NCBI GenBank assembly: GCA_947454235.1
Contig: CANGIY010000017.1
Coordinates: forward strand, 1 to 64,000
Origin: Chitinophagaceae bacterium
GTDB taxonomy: Bacteria; Bacteroidota; Bacteroidia; Chitinophagales; Chitinophagaceae
Direction: 5' to 3'
DNA length: 64,000 nt
Position 1 is the first letter of the stretch. The number at the start of each line of letters is the position of its first letter. Positions 43,574 to 51,937 of this stretch are shown in pieces. A program made the position numbers and the translations under genes. The notes beneath the pieces were generated by a model that ran no database searches, was not told where the DNA came from, and was given only the letters and a program-made list of their open reading frames with translations.

Positions 43574-44474
43574 ATGGCTTCACCTGATGGTTTTTATAAC
43601 CGTTGCCATTGTATTTGATTCCTGCTCTCTGCAAAGACTTGCCGATATGAAAGTGCCAAAGTTGCCGCACATTTTAGGCAAGAAAAAAGTCGTTGATACC
43701 GTACTTACTGAAACGCCGGATACCTCAGCGAAAAAATTCGCTATTTATCCACAACCTGATAGTGCTGAGCTGGCGATTGAGAAAAAAGCAGAAGAACCCA
43801 AAACTGCCGCACTCGATACAAAGTTATTTGAAACTGTAAGCCACAAAAAAGAATTTAAGACGGCATCAATGAAGGCTAAAGCCCATTATGAAGGCCCATC
43901 TGACCAACAGGATTTTACTGCTTTCATTCGCATCAAGAAAGACTCTGCGATTTGGATTAATATTTATGGACTGGGTGGAGTTATCAATGCTGCAAGAGTA
44001 CTGATAACAAAAGACTCTTTCACGATGTTGAATTACATTCAGAAAGAAGTTACTAAGTTGCCACTTTCGGAAGTTGCAAAAGTATTGCCAACAAATGTTG
44101 ACTTCCAGAACTTGCAAAACATCATTATGGGTGAAATTATCAGGGAGGGATCGTTGAAGGGTTTGGAGGAACTTACATCTTCGGTATTGCTGAAAATTGC
44201 TGATGACGCATACCTGCAGGAAATTACAGTTGGTAAAAACGATTCACTCATTGGCACTGAACGAATGACTACTCATACAGAAAATGGTCCGGTTGCGCTT
44301 TTGCGATATGATGAATACACAGAAGTGGAACGACTCAAAATTGCAATGAAACGCGATATCGCCATTAAGAATGGAGCTGACGTATTCAATCTTCAACTCA
44401 ACCTGATGAATGTAAGCATCAACAACCCGGTGGAGATGCCTTTCTCAATTCCTGCGAACTACACCAAAAAGTAA
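43566..44474 (+). CDS. DUF4292 lipoprotein (LolB/LolA-like fold)
   Basis: A 302-residue lipoprotein (VAIVFDSCSL; the Cys is about residue 20). A Lys/Pro-rich linker leads to a beta-rich domain with MKAKAHYEGPSDQQDFTAFIRIKKDSAIWINIYGLGG, the typical opening of DUF4292, which resembles the LolA/LolB lipoprotein-sorting fold. It may help lipoprotein or lipid transfer to the outer membrane. ATG 43566 (ATGAATAA) overlaps the TPR gene stop by 8 bp; a GTG at 43551 is also in frame. The stop is 6 bp from convergent fabG. Confidence 0.82.
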   Translation: MNKWLHLMVFITVAIVFDSCSLQRLADMKVPKLPHILGKKKVVDTVLTETPDTSAKKFAIYPQPDSAELAIEKKAEEPKTAALDTKLFETVSHKKEFKTASMKAKAHYEGPSDQQDFTAFIRIKKDSAIWINIYGLGGVINAARVLITKDSFTMLNYIQKEVTKLPLSEVAKVLPTNVDFQNLQNIIMGEIIREGSLKGLEELTSSVLLKIADDAYLQEITVGKNDSLIGTERMTTHTENGPVALLRYDEYTEVERLKIAMKRDIAIKNGADVFNLQLNLMNVSINNPVEMPFSIPANYTKK

Positions 44475-44480
44475 CTGAAA

Positions 44481-45212
44481 CTAGGAGTAGATTCCCCCGT
44501 TAATGTTAATAACCTCACCTGTGATATAAGCTGATTTAGATGATGCCAGGAAGCTTGCAAGGTGTGCTACTTCTTCAGGTTCACCGAAACGCTCCATTGG
44601 TACTAGCTTTTTGAGTTCATCCTGTGGCAAATTGGCAGTCATATCAGAAGTAATAAAGCCCGGTGCAATGGCATTTACAGTTATATTCCTTTTTGCCACT
44701 TCCTGCGCCAATGATTTTGTAGCTGCTATCACAGCGCCTTTTGCGGCTGAATAATTGTACTGCCCCGGCACGCCCTTTAAGCCTGAAAGCGAAACAATAT
44801 TCACTACCCTGCCAAATCGCTTGCGCAACATGCTTTTCAAAACCACCTGAGTTACGTTGAAAGCACCTTTGGCTGAAACATTCATCACTGCATCCCAATC
44901 ATTTTCAGTCATGAACATAAACAAACCATCGCGGGTAATACCTGCATTGTTTACCAACACGGTAATTGTTTTATCGGTGTTTGCAGCCATCCATTTACCA
45001 AGCACATCTTCTACCGATTGGCGGTCTTCAACGGCAAATTTCAACAACTCACCTACCCCACCTGCTGATACAATTTCGTCAAGTGTTTCCTGAGCAGCCT
45101 TATCATTTGAGACATAATTTACTAATATATAAAGACCATGATCTTTTGACAGTTGTTTTGCAATTGCTTTCCCAATTCCCCTTGATGCACCAGTAACTAG
45201 AGCTACATTCAT
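44481..45212 (-). CDS. fabG: 3-oxoacyl-[acyl-carrier-protein] reductase (FabG family)
   Basis: A 243-residue classical SDR. It shows VALVTGASRGIGKAIA (NADP site), VLVNNAGITRDGLFMFM, NIVSLSGLKGVPGQYNYSAAKGAVIA (Ser-Tyr-Lys triad, YSAAK), APGFITSDMTANL and ITGEVININGG. FabG reduces 3-ketoacyl-ACP. Here it is divergent from the MMPL-fusion operon, an arrangement that fits flexirubin/aryl-polyene clusters, where a dedicated FabG is used. ATG 45212 gives the standard start; a TTG at 45230 is in frame but lies over a TATTTTG-like promoter. Confidence 0.93.
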   Translation of the reverse strand: MNVALVTGASRGIGKAIAKQLSKDHGLYILVNYVSNDKAAQETLDEIVSAGGVGELLKFAVEDRQSVEDVLGKWMAANTDKTITVLVNNAGITRDGLFMFMTENDWDAVMNVSAKGAFNVTQVVLKSMLRKRFGRVVNIVSLSGLKGVPGQYNYSAAKGAVIAATKSLAQEVAKRNITVNAIAPGFITSDMTANLPQDELKKLVPMERFGEPEEVAHLASFLASSKSAYITGEVININGGIYS

Positions 45213-45319
45213 TTTCAGTGTTTTGCGCAAAATAAAGGGTAATTTTTCAAAGCCTCAAATTATCCACATTTGGGGCAGTTAGCGATCTATATATAACCAA
45301 AGCTGTATTATTTATTGTT

Positions 45320-45327
45320 TAGCTTTG
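45320..45327 (+). promoter_or_regulatory. -7 box of the MMPL-fusion/oxidoreductase/halogenase operon (TAGCTTTG)
   Basis: Exact TAnnTTTG match, 24 bp before the TTG start of the MMPL-fusion gene, in the 139-bp gap between it and divergent fabG. Confidence 0.5.
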
Positions 45328-45351
45328 CGGGCACTAAAAACCGAGTAATAA

Positions 45352-48300
45352 TTGGGAAAAATAACCTTAGCAATAGTTGAATTTTTCACTGCCCGCAAAT
45401 CCCTTTTTTATGTGCTTTTATTAAGCATTTTGGGTGTTTTGGGGCTGGGAGTTTCAAAGCTCAGGGTGAACCAAAATATTTTTGCCGCAATGCCGAAAGG
45501 CAAGATTTTCGAGCAGTTCAACAGGCTCATTGAATCCAATAAACTTTCAAACTCTATAGTCTTCTCTGTAGCTGCCGATTCGGTTGAAGATGGTGAAATC
45601 GAGGATATGCTCGGGCAATTGTGCGATACCATTACCAAATCAAGTAAGGGGAACTTAATAGATGTTGTGGGTGTTCGACCTAATTTGGAAGAAACCGTGG
45701 TAGACTACTTCTACAATGCATTTCCTTACCTTATTGATTCGGGGTATTACAAACAAATTGACAGCCAGATTACCACTGCCAAAATAAGGGAGTCTATGAA
45801 GGTGACATACAACCAGTTTGTATCGCCAGGTAGTTCTTTTTTGAAAAAATTTGTTGAACGCGACCCTATTTACATCAGTGGGCCATTTTTCTTGAAAATT
45901 AAGGACGACCTTAAAAATGATAACTTCGTAATACAGGACGGCATTACTTACACCAAGGATAAAAAAGAAGTACTCATCACAGCCCACACAACCTTCGATG
46001 CAGGTAACTCTGCCAAAAATATTGAACTGCTGGATATTTTAAAAGGGGTTGAAAAGGGCTGGAACACTAGCCACCCTAAAGTAAAAATGAGCTTCTTTGG
46101 TACTTTTGAAATTGCTGCCGAAAATGCAATTCAGGTAAAAAAAGACAACCACCTCACTATTACAATTACTGTAATTGCTATCCTTTTAGTACTCACTTTC
46201 TATTATCGAAAGTTATTGATTCCTGTTTATTTTTTCCTGCCCACTTTATTCGGTGCTTTGTTTTCACTAGGCATTGTAGGGTTTATAAAACCTGAAATTT
46301 CTGCTATTTCTTTGGCTACGTCGGCTGTGTTGCTGGGTATTATTGTCGACTATGCCTTTCACTTCTTTACCCACCTAAAGCACACCAAATCAATAGACCA
46401 AACAATTAAGGATATCAGTGTTCCTCTGTTTACAGGCAGTTTTACAACAATTACTGCGTTAGCGGCACTCAAGTTTTCCAATTCACCGGTGCTTCAGGAT
46501 TTTGGCACCATATCAGCGTTAAGTCTTACTGCGGCTGCCGCATTTACGCTTATTGGGCTACCTATTATTTTAAAAACACTTAAGTTTGATTATTCCAACA
46601 TTCGAGATGAAAAAGTAATTGAAAGCCGCCCTTCGATTTTTGCAAAAAAGCAAGGTTGGTATTTAATAGCTGTGGTCGTTTTAACAACTGTACTTTACAA
46701 CTTTTCGGGTAGGGTTAAATTTGATAGTAACCTGGAAAGTATGAGCTTCCACTCTGACCAGTTGAAAGACGCTGAAAACAAACTAACGAATGTTGACCCT
46801 GACAATGAAAAGCGTATTTATGTATTTGCCGGCAATGCAAATAGGGAAACCGCACGAATGGCAAATTTCAATTTGTACACGAAACTGCTGGAGCTTAAAT
46901 CAAAGAAAGAAATCAAATACTTCAATAACTCTGCCCCATTTTTAGTGCCTGAAAAACTGAAAAATGAAAGATTAGCCACTTGGAATCATTACTGGGGAGG
47001 CAGATTGAACACCCTTAGTACAGAGATAAAACAACAATCAAACACGTACGGTTTGAAGTTCGAAGCGTTTCATGGCTTTTTTGACTGGTTACAAAAACCT
47101 ACTGTAACGACCTGCGAACAGGAACTGCTGACAAACACGGGTGTCGATAATTTGGTGAATGAATCAGACACCAGTAACAACTACATCACCACACTTGTGG
47201 TATCAAACTCAAAGCTTGATGCAGTTAAAAAAACACTTGCAGCACTACCCAATGTTGAAGTATTTGACCGGGGTGAAATAGCGATGTCGCAATTGACGAT
47301 GGTGAAGGATGATTTCAATTATTTGTTCTGGATTACCGCCTCCATCGTTTTTGCGACCATGTTGCTCATATACGGAAGATTGGAATTGACTTTCATGGCA
47401 TTCATGCCAATGGCGGTGAGCTGGACATGGATATTGGGTATTGCTGGTATAGCCGGCATTCAATTCAATTTTGTAAACGTCATTATCTCCACTTTTGTAT
47501 TTGGTTTAGGCGATGACTTCAGCATTTTTGTGACCGATGGACTGTTGAGTAAGTATAGATTCAGGAACAATAATGGCAGCTCTTATACTTCAGCCATCGT
47601 ACTTTCTGCAACCGCAACCCTTATTGGTTTAGGAGTATTGTTTTTTGCCAAACACCCTGCCATTCACTCTATTGCAGCTATTAGTGTATTGGGCATTGGG
47701 TGTATTTTGTTTCTTTCACTTACGTTCCAGCCAATACTATTCAACTATTTTATTTTCAAACGCATTGATAAGAACCAACCTCCACTCACTTTTGTCGAGT
47801 TATTTTGGAGTGTTTCAGGCTTTGCATTTTTCATTGGTTTGTGTTTGAGTTTTTATTTGGTGATACCTATCATCGCCATTTTACCTGTATCTCGTGCAAC
47901 CAAAACAAAGTACGTCACGGGTTTTATTTCTACGTTTTCAAAAATTGCTATCTACAGCGACCAGCACATTAAAAAGCGGATTTTCGGCAAAGAGCATTTA
48001 GATCTATCAACGCCTAAAATTCTAATTGCAAACCATACTTCGTTCCTCGACATTTTGTTGATGTTGATGTTGAATCCTAAGATTATTATGATGGTGAATA
48101 GCTGGGTGTATAAGTCGCCGCTGTTCGGCTTCTTCATTCGCTACGCCGGGTTTATTTATTCTGAGACAGGTCCTGAGGAAAATCTGGAGCTCATCAAAAA
48201 AAGAATAAGTGAGGGCTATTCAATTTTAATTTTCCCGGAAGGAACCAGAAGCACAACTGATAAAATTCAACGTTTCCATAAGGGTGCATTCTATCTTTCA

Positions 48301-49170
48301 AAAGAACTCAGCCTTGATATTCAGCCTATACTAATTCATGGTGCGCATAGAGTTTTGCCAAAGAATGACTACATAATAAAATGGGGTTCGGTTGATTTAA
48401 AGATACTACCTGCAATTAAGGCTAACGATGCCTCATGGGGCAATACCTACCAGGAACGTTGTAAGAGCATACTGGCGTATTTCAGGGCGCAATACAAACA
48501 GTTTAAATCAGACATGGAAGATGTAGACTACCTAAAACACCGGGTGTTGCGGAACTACTTGTACAAAGGCCCTGTTGTTGAATGGTACACGCGGGTTAAA
48601 TGGAACCTTGAGAAAAAGAACTTTGCCTATTATGACCAGACAATAGGTGAAAGAAAAAAAATCCTTGACCTGGGCTGCGGATATGGCTACCTCGATTTTT
48701 ATCTACAATACAGAAACGACGAAAGAGCAGTTACCGCCATTGATTACGATGACGAGAAAATAGCCATAGCCTCCAATTGTTTTGACAAAACCGATAAGCT
48801 ACAATTTATTGAAGGGAATATTACCGATTTCGAACCTTCGGTCTACGACGCTATTTTCATCAATGACGTGCTTCATTACTTGCCGAATACGCAACAGTCA
48901 GAAGTACTGCAAAAATGCGCAGACAACCTTGCAGAAAATGGTATTATCTTTATACGCGATGGTGTAACAGACGATGGTGCGGGTCATAAAAACACGCAAC
49001 TCACTGAGTACTTATCAACCAAAATCTTCAAATTCAATAAGCAGGAACACAATCTGGAGTTTCCGAGCATTGAATTTATACGCAAGTTTGCCACAGACCG
49101 GGGATTCTCTTTTGAAATGCAACGGCATTCAGAAAAGACTTCAAATGTTTTATTTATTTTGAGAAAATGA
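45352..49170 (+). CDS. Trifunctional fusion: MMPL transporter, lysophospholipid acyltransferase, class I SAM methyltransferase
   Basis: A 1272-residue protein with three parts. Residues ~1-860 are an MMPL/RND-type exporter: helix at ~15-35, a periplasmic loop, five helices near 265-400, a second loop, and a further helix set near 655-850. Residues ~890-1060 are a PlsC-type acyltransferase with NHTSFLD (~894-900) and FPEGTRS (~960). Residues ~1080-1272 are a methyltransferase with ILDLGCGYGYLDFY (~1103) and FINDVLHYLP. NCBI names such trifunctional proteins in Bacteroidota, often in flexirubin or aryl-polyene clusters. It would make and export an acylated, methylated lipid. Start codon is TTG. 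ATGA overlap with the next gene. Confidence 0.9.
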   Translation: MGKITLAIVEFFTARKSLFYVLLLSILGVLGLGVSKLRVNQNIFAAMPKGKIFEQFNRLIESNKLSNSIVFSVAADSVEDGEIEDMLGQLCDTITKSSKGNLIDVVGVRPNLEETVVDYFYNAFPYLIDSGYYKQIDSQITTAKIRESMKVTYNQFVSPGSSFLKKFVERDPIYISGPFFLKIKDDLKNDNFVIQDGITYTKDKKEVLITAHTTFDAGNSAKNIELLDILKGVEKGWNTSHPKVKMSFFGTFEIAAENAIQVKKDNHLTITITVIAILLVLTFYYRKLLIPVYFFLPTLFGALFSLGIVGFIKPEISAISLATSAVLLGIIVDYAFHFFTHLKHTKSIDQTIKDISVPLFTGSFTTITALAALKFSNSPVLQDFGTISALSLTAAAAFTLIGLPIILKTLKFDYSNIRDEKVIESRPSIFAKKQGWYLIAVVVLTTVLYNFSGRVKFDSNLESMSFHSDQLKDAENKLTNVDPDNEKRIYVFAGNANRETARMANFNLYTKLLELKSKKEIKYFNNSAPFLVPEKLKNERLATWNHYWGGRLNTLSTEIKQQSNTYGLKFEAFHGFFDWLQKPTVTTCEQELLTNTGVDNLVNESDTSNNYITTLVVSNSKLDAVKKTLAALPNVEVFDRGEIAMSQLTMVKDDFNYLFWITASIVFATMLLIYGRLELTFMAFMPMAVSWTWILGIAGIAGIQFNFVNVIISTFVFGLGDDFSIFVTDGLLSKYRFRNNNGSSYTSAIVLSATATLIGLGVLFFAKHPAIHSIAAISVLGIGCILFLSLTFQPILFNYFIFKRIDKNQPPLTFVELFWSVSGFAFFIGLCLSFYLVIPIIAILPVSRATKTKYVTGFISTFSKIAIYSDQHIKKRIFGKEHLDLSTPKILIANHTSFLDILLMLMLNPKIIMMVNSWVYKSPLFGFFIRYAGFIYSETGPEENLELIKKRISEGYSILIFPEGTRSTTDKIQRFHKGAFYLSKELSLDIQPILIHGAHRVLPKNDYIIKWGSVDLKILPAIKANDASWGNTYQERCKSILAYFRAQYKQFKSDMEDVDYLKHRVLRNYLYKGPVVEWYTRVKWNLEKKNFAYYDQTIGERKKILDLGCGYGYLDFYLQYRNDERAVTAIDYDDEKIAIASNCFDKTDKLQFIEGNITDFEPSVYDAIFINDVLHYLPNTQQSEVLQKCADNLAENGIIFIRDGVTDDGAGHKNTQLTEYLSTKIFKFNKQEHNLEFPSIEFIRKFATDRGFSFEMQRHSEKTSNVLFILRK

Positions 49171-50702
49171 CAGGAAAATATACAGATACAACTTTTGATT
49201 TTGTAATCATCGGCTCGGGTTTTGGCGGATTGTGTTCCGGCTTTATACTGGCTGATGAAGGATATTCTGTATGTATTATTGAAAAGAACAAACAGCTTGG
49301 GGGCAACCTACAGGTTTTCAGCCGCGATAAAGTCATCTTCGATACGGGGGTACACTATATAGGCAGTCTTGATGAAGGGCAGTTGCAACACCAGTTTTTC
49401 AAGTATTTTCAACTGACTGACAAGTTGAAAATGAAGCGTATGGATGCCGATGGGTATGATATTATCCGGTTCCCGGATGGCAAGGAATACAAGTACGGAA
49501 TGGGTTACGATAATTTCATCAAAATTCTTGTAACGGATTTTCCGGAGGAAAAATTGGCAATAAGGACATTCTGCGACAAAATTCAAGAAATATGCAGGCT
49601 GTTCCCATTGTATAATCTTGAAGAAAACATTTCACCTGAATACATCAATAACACCGAATTCAGAGAAATAAATGCAGAGGCATACATCGCTTCTCTTACT
49701 AATAATGTTCGTTTGCAGAATGTATTGGCGGGCAGCAATCCATTGTATGCAGGGGTAAAAAATAAAACTCCTTTGTACGTTCATGCGCTCATACTGAACA
49801 GTTACATTATTAGCAGCTACAAACTGGTGGATGGCTCGTCGCAACTGGCTACGTTGATGGCTCGTAACATCAGGCAACGTGGTGGTGAACTTATTAAAAA
49901 CAGAAAAGTTACCGGCGGAGTATTTGACGATGAAGGGCTATTGACAGGAGTGACCCTAGCCGATGGCTCAATGATAAAGGGAAAAAATTTCATTTCCAAT
50001 ATGCACCCGGCAGCAACCATTGACATATTTGGTGAAAGTCGATTCCTGGGTGCTTACAGAAAACGAGTAAAGGCACTTGAAAACACGATTTCTTCTTTTT
50101 CGATGTACATATCGTTCAAGAAAGATTCGTTCCCGTACATGAACCACAACGTTTACTACTACATGGTAGAAGATGTATGGAGCGGCACACATTATACTAC
50201 TGAAAAATGGCCCGAAGGCTTTTTCATCTGTACCCCCGCTTCATCGGCGAATGAATCGTTTGCCGAGGGCATGTCGGTGATGACATATATGCGTTATGAG
50301 GAAACTGAACAGTGGGCGCAGACATTCAATACCACTTCAGAAGTGACCTCGCGTGGTAGTGACTACGAGCAATTCAAAAAGCAAAAAGAAGAATTGATTC
50401 TTGTAGAACTCGAAAAACTGTATCCGGGAATCAGAGAAAAAATAGTTGATGTGTATAGCTCTACCCCATTGACTTTCAGGGACTATATAGGTAATTATGA
50501 TGGCTCTATGTATGGTATTTTAAAGGACAGCAATGAACCAATGCGCACCTTTATTAACCCACGCACTAAAATTCCGAACTTGTATTTAACAGGTCAAAAC
50601 CTCATTTTCCATGGCATACTGGGTGTTACCATTGGTGCCTTTGTAACTTGTTTTAATTTCGTTGACAGTAAAAAAATCATTGATAAAGTTAAAAACGCCT
50701 AA
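49167..50702 (+). CDS. Phytoene-desaturase-like NAD(P)/FAD-dependent oxidoreductase
   Basis: A 511-residue flavoprotein of the CrtI/phytoene-desaturase-like group. The dinucleotide fold is FVIIGSGFGGLCSGFILADEG, with VCIIEKN and LGGNLQVFS, then the CrtI-like GVHYIGSLDEGQ and the closing NLYLTGQNLIFHGILGVTIGA (the C-terminal FAD motif). Such enzymes desaturate or saturate polyenes. Here it is coupled (ATGA) to the MMPL fusion and followed 3 bp on by the halogenase-like gene, so it should act on the same pigment or lipid. The substrate itself is inference. Confidence 0.85.
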   Translation: MTGKYTDTTFDFVIIGSGFGGLCSGFILADEGYSVCIIEKNKQLGGNLQVFSRDKVIFDTGVHYIGSLDEGQLQHQFFKYFQLTDKLKMKRMDADGYDIIRFPDGKEYKYGMGYDNFIKILVTDFPEEKLAIRTFCDKIQEICRLFPLYNLEENISPEYINNTEFREINAEAYIASLTNNVRLQNVLAGSNPLYAGVKNKTPLYVHALILNSYIISSYKLVDGSSQLATLMARNIRQRGGELIKNRKVTGGVFDDEGLLTGVTLADGSMIKGKNFISNMHPAATIDIFGESRFLGAYRKRVKALENTISSFSMYISFKKDSFPYMNHNVYYYMVEDVWSGTHYTTEKWPEGFFICTPASSANESFAEGMSVMTYMRYEETEQWAQTFNTTSEVTSRGSDYEQFKKQKEELILVELEKLYPGIREKIVDVYSSTPLTFRDYIGNYDGSMYGILKDSNEPMRTFINPRTKIPNLYLTGQNLIFHGILGVTIGAFVTCFNFVDSKKIIDKVKNA

Positions 50703-50704
50703 AT

Positions 50705-51937
50705 ATGACTGATATTGACGTACTCATAATTGGAGCCGGTCCGGCTGGTGCAGTTTCTTCTGCCTATTTAAATAAAATGGGTTATAAGGTGCAGGTGCTT
50801 GAAAAGACTGTGTTTCCGCGCTTTGTAATAGGCGAAAGCTTGTTGCCGCATTGTATGGATCACCTGGATGCTGTTGGTTTTCTGCCAAACATCAAGAAAC
50901 ATGGATTCCAATTGAAAAACGGCGCTGCCTTCTATAAAGGAGATCGTCGTTTGGAATTCATGTTCAGCGACCAGCACACACAAGGCTGGTCGTGGACATG
51001 GCAGGTAAAAAGGGCCAACTTCGATCAAATACTTATCAATTCAGCACAAGAACAAGGCGTTCCCGTTAAGTTCAATTGCACCGTAACTGCAGTCAATTGC
51101 ACAAAGGACGTTCAGACAGTCACTTATACCGATGGTGATGGGATATCACATACTGTTACCTCACGCTTTTTAATAGATGCGAGTGGCTACGGTCGTGTTT
51201 TGCCGCAACTTTTTGACCTCGATGCAGAAGTTTCGACTATACCACGCGGAGCAGTTTTCTGCCATATACATGATACCAAAAGAACCTCGCAAGCAGGTGA
51301 AAATATATTCATTCATAGCTTCAGGCAAAATCAGGCATGGATTTGGGCTATTCCGTTTTCTGACAGAACAACGTCGGTAGGTGTAGTTAGCGACGTGGAA
51401 TATGTAAAATCACTTCATGCTGATGGAGGAAAGGGATTTCTTGAGCATATAAGAACGTTCCCTGACCTAAAAGGGCGTTTTTCGGAGGAAGAACTGGTAT
51501 TTGAACCTCGTGAAATTTTAAGTTATGCCAAGGGTGTAAAACAATTGTATGGAGAAGGCTATGTAATGTGTGGTAATGCAACAGAATTCCTTGACCCGAT
51601 ATTCTCATCGGGCGTAACATTGGCAACCGGCAGCGGTTACAATGCAGCTCTGTTGGTACACAAACATTTGCAAGGCGAAACTGTTGACTGGCAAGGCAGT
51701 TACGAAGATGTTGTAAGGCGCGGTGTTGATGTATTTCGCTCGTTTGTACTAAATTGGTACAACGGCAACTTGCAGACAATATTCTTCGCAAAAGATATAG
51801 AACCAGCCATCAAAAAACAGATTTGCTCTGTACTTGCCGGATACGTTTGGGATGAAACCAACCCAATAATCAAGAAACACAAAACAATTCTACAAACGCT
51901 GGCAGATTACATTAAACTAACCGAAGCTCAAAACTAA
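50705..51937 (+). CDS. Flavin-dependent halogenase-like enzyme (tryptophan-halogenase family)
   Basis: A 410-residue FAD enzyme with DVLIIGAGPAGAVSSAYL, FPRFVIGESLLP (typical of the halogenase/geranylgeranyl-reductase superfamily), and QNQAWIWAIPFSDRTTSVGVV. The latter holds W212-x-W214-x-I216-P217, the WxWxIP signature used to tell flavin halogenases from monooxygenases. Later CGNATEFLDPIFSSGV is the usual substrate-pocket strand. Flavin halogenases add Cl or Br using FADH2. Being last in the pigment-type operon, it may chlorinate an aryl head group, but a non-halogenating flavin role is possible. The stop overlaps convergent dnaB by 4 bp. Confidence 0.82.
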   Translation: MTDIDVLIIGAGPAGAVSSAYLNKMGYKVQVLEKTVFPRFVIGESLLPHCMDHLDAVGFLPNIKKHGFQLKNGAAFYKGDRRLEFMFSDQHTQGWSWTWQVKRANFDQILINSAQEQGVPVKFNCTVTAVNCTKDVQTVTYTDGDGISHTVTSRFLIDASGYGRVLPQLFDLDAEVSTIPRGAVFCHIHDTKRTSQAGENIFIHSFRQNQAWIWAIPFSDRTTSVGVVSDVEYVKSLHADGGKGFLEHIRTFPDLKGRFSEEELVFEPREILSYAKGVKQLYGEGYVMCGNATEFLDPIFSSGVTLATGSGYNAALLVHKHLQGETVDWQGSYEDVVRRGVDVFRSFVLNWYNGNLQTIFFAKDIEPAIKKQICSVLAGYVWDETNPIIKKHKTILQTLADYIKLTEAQN

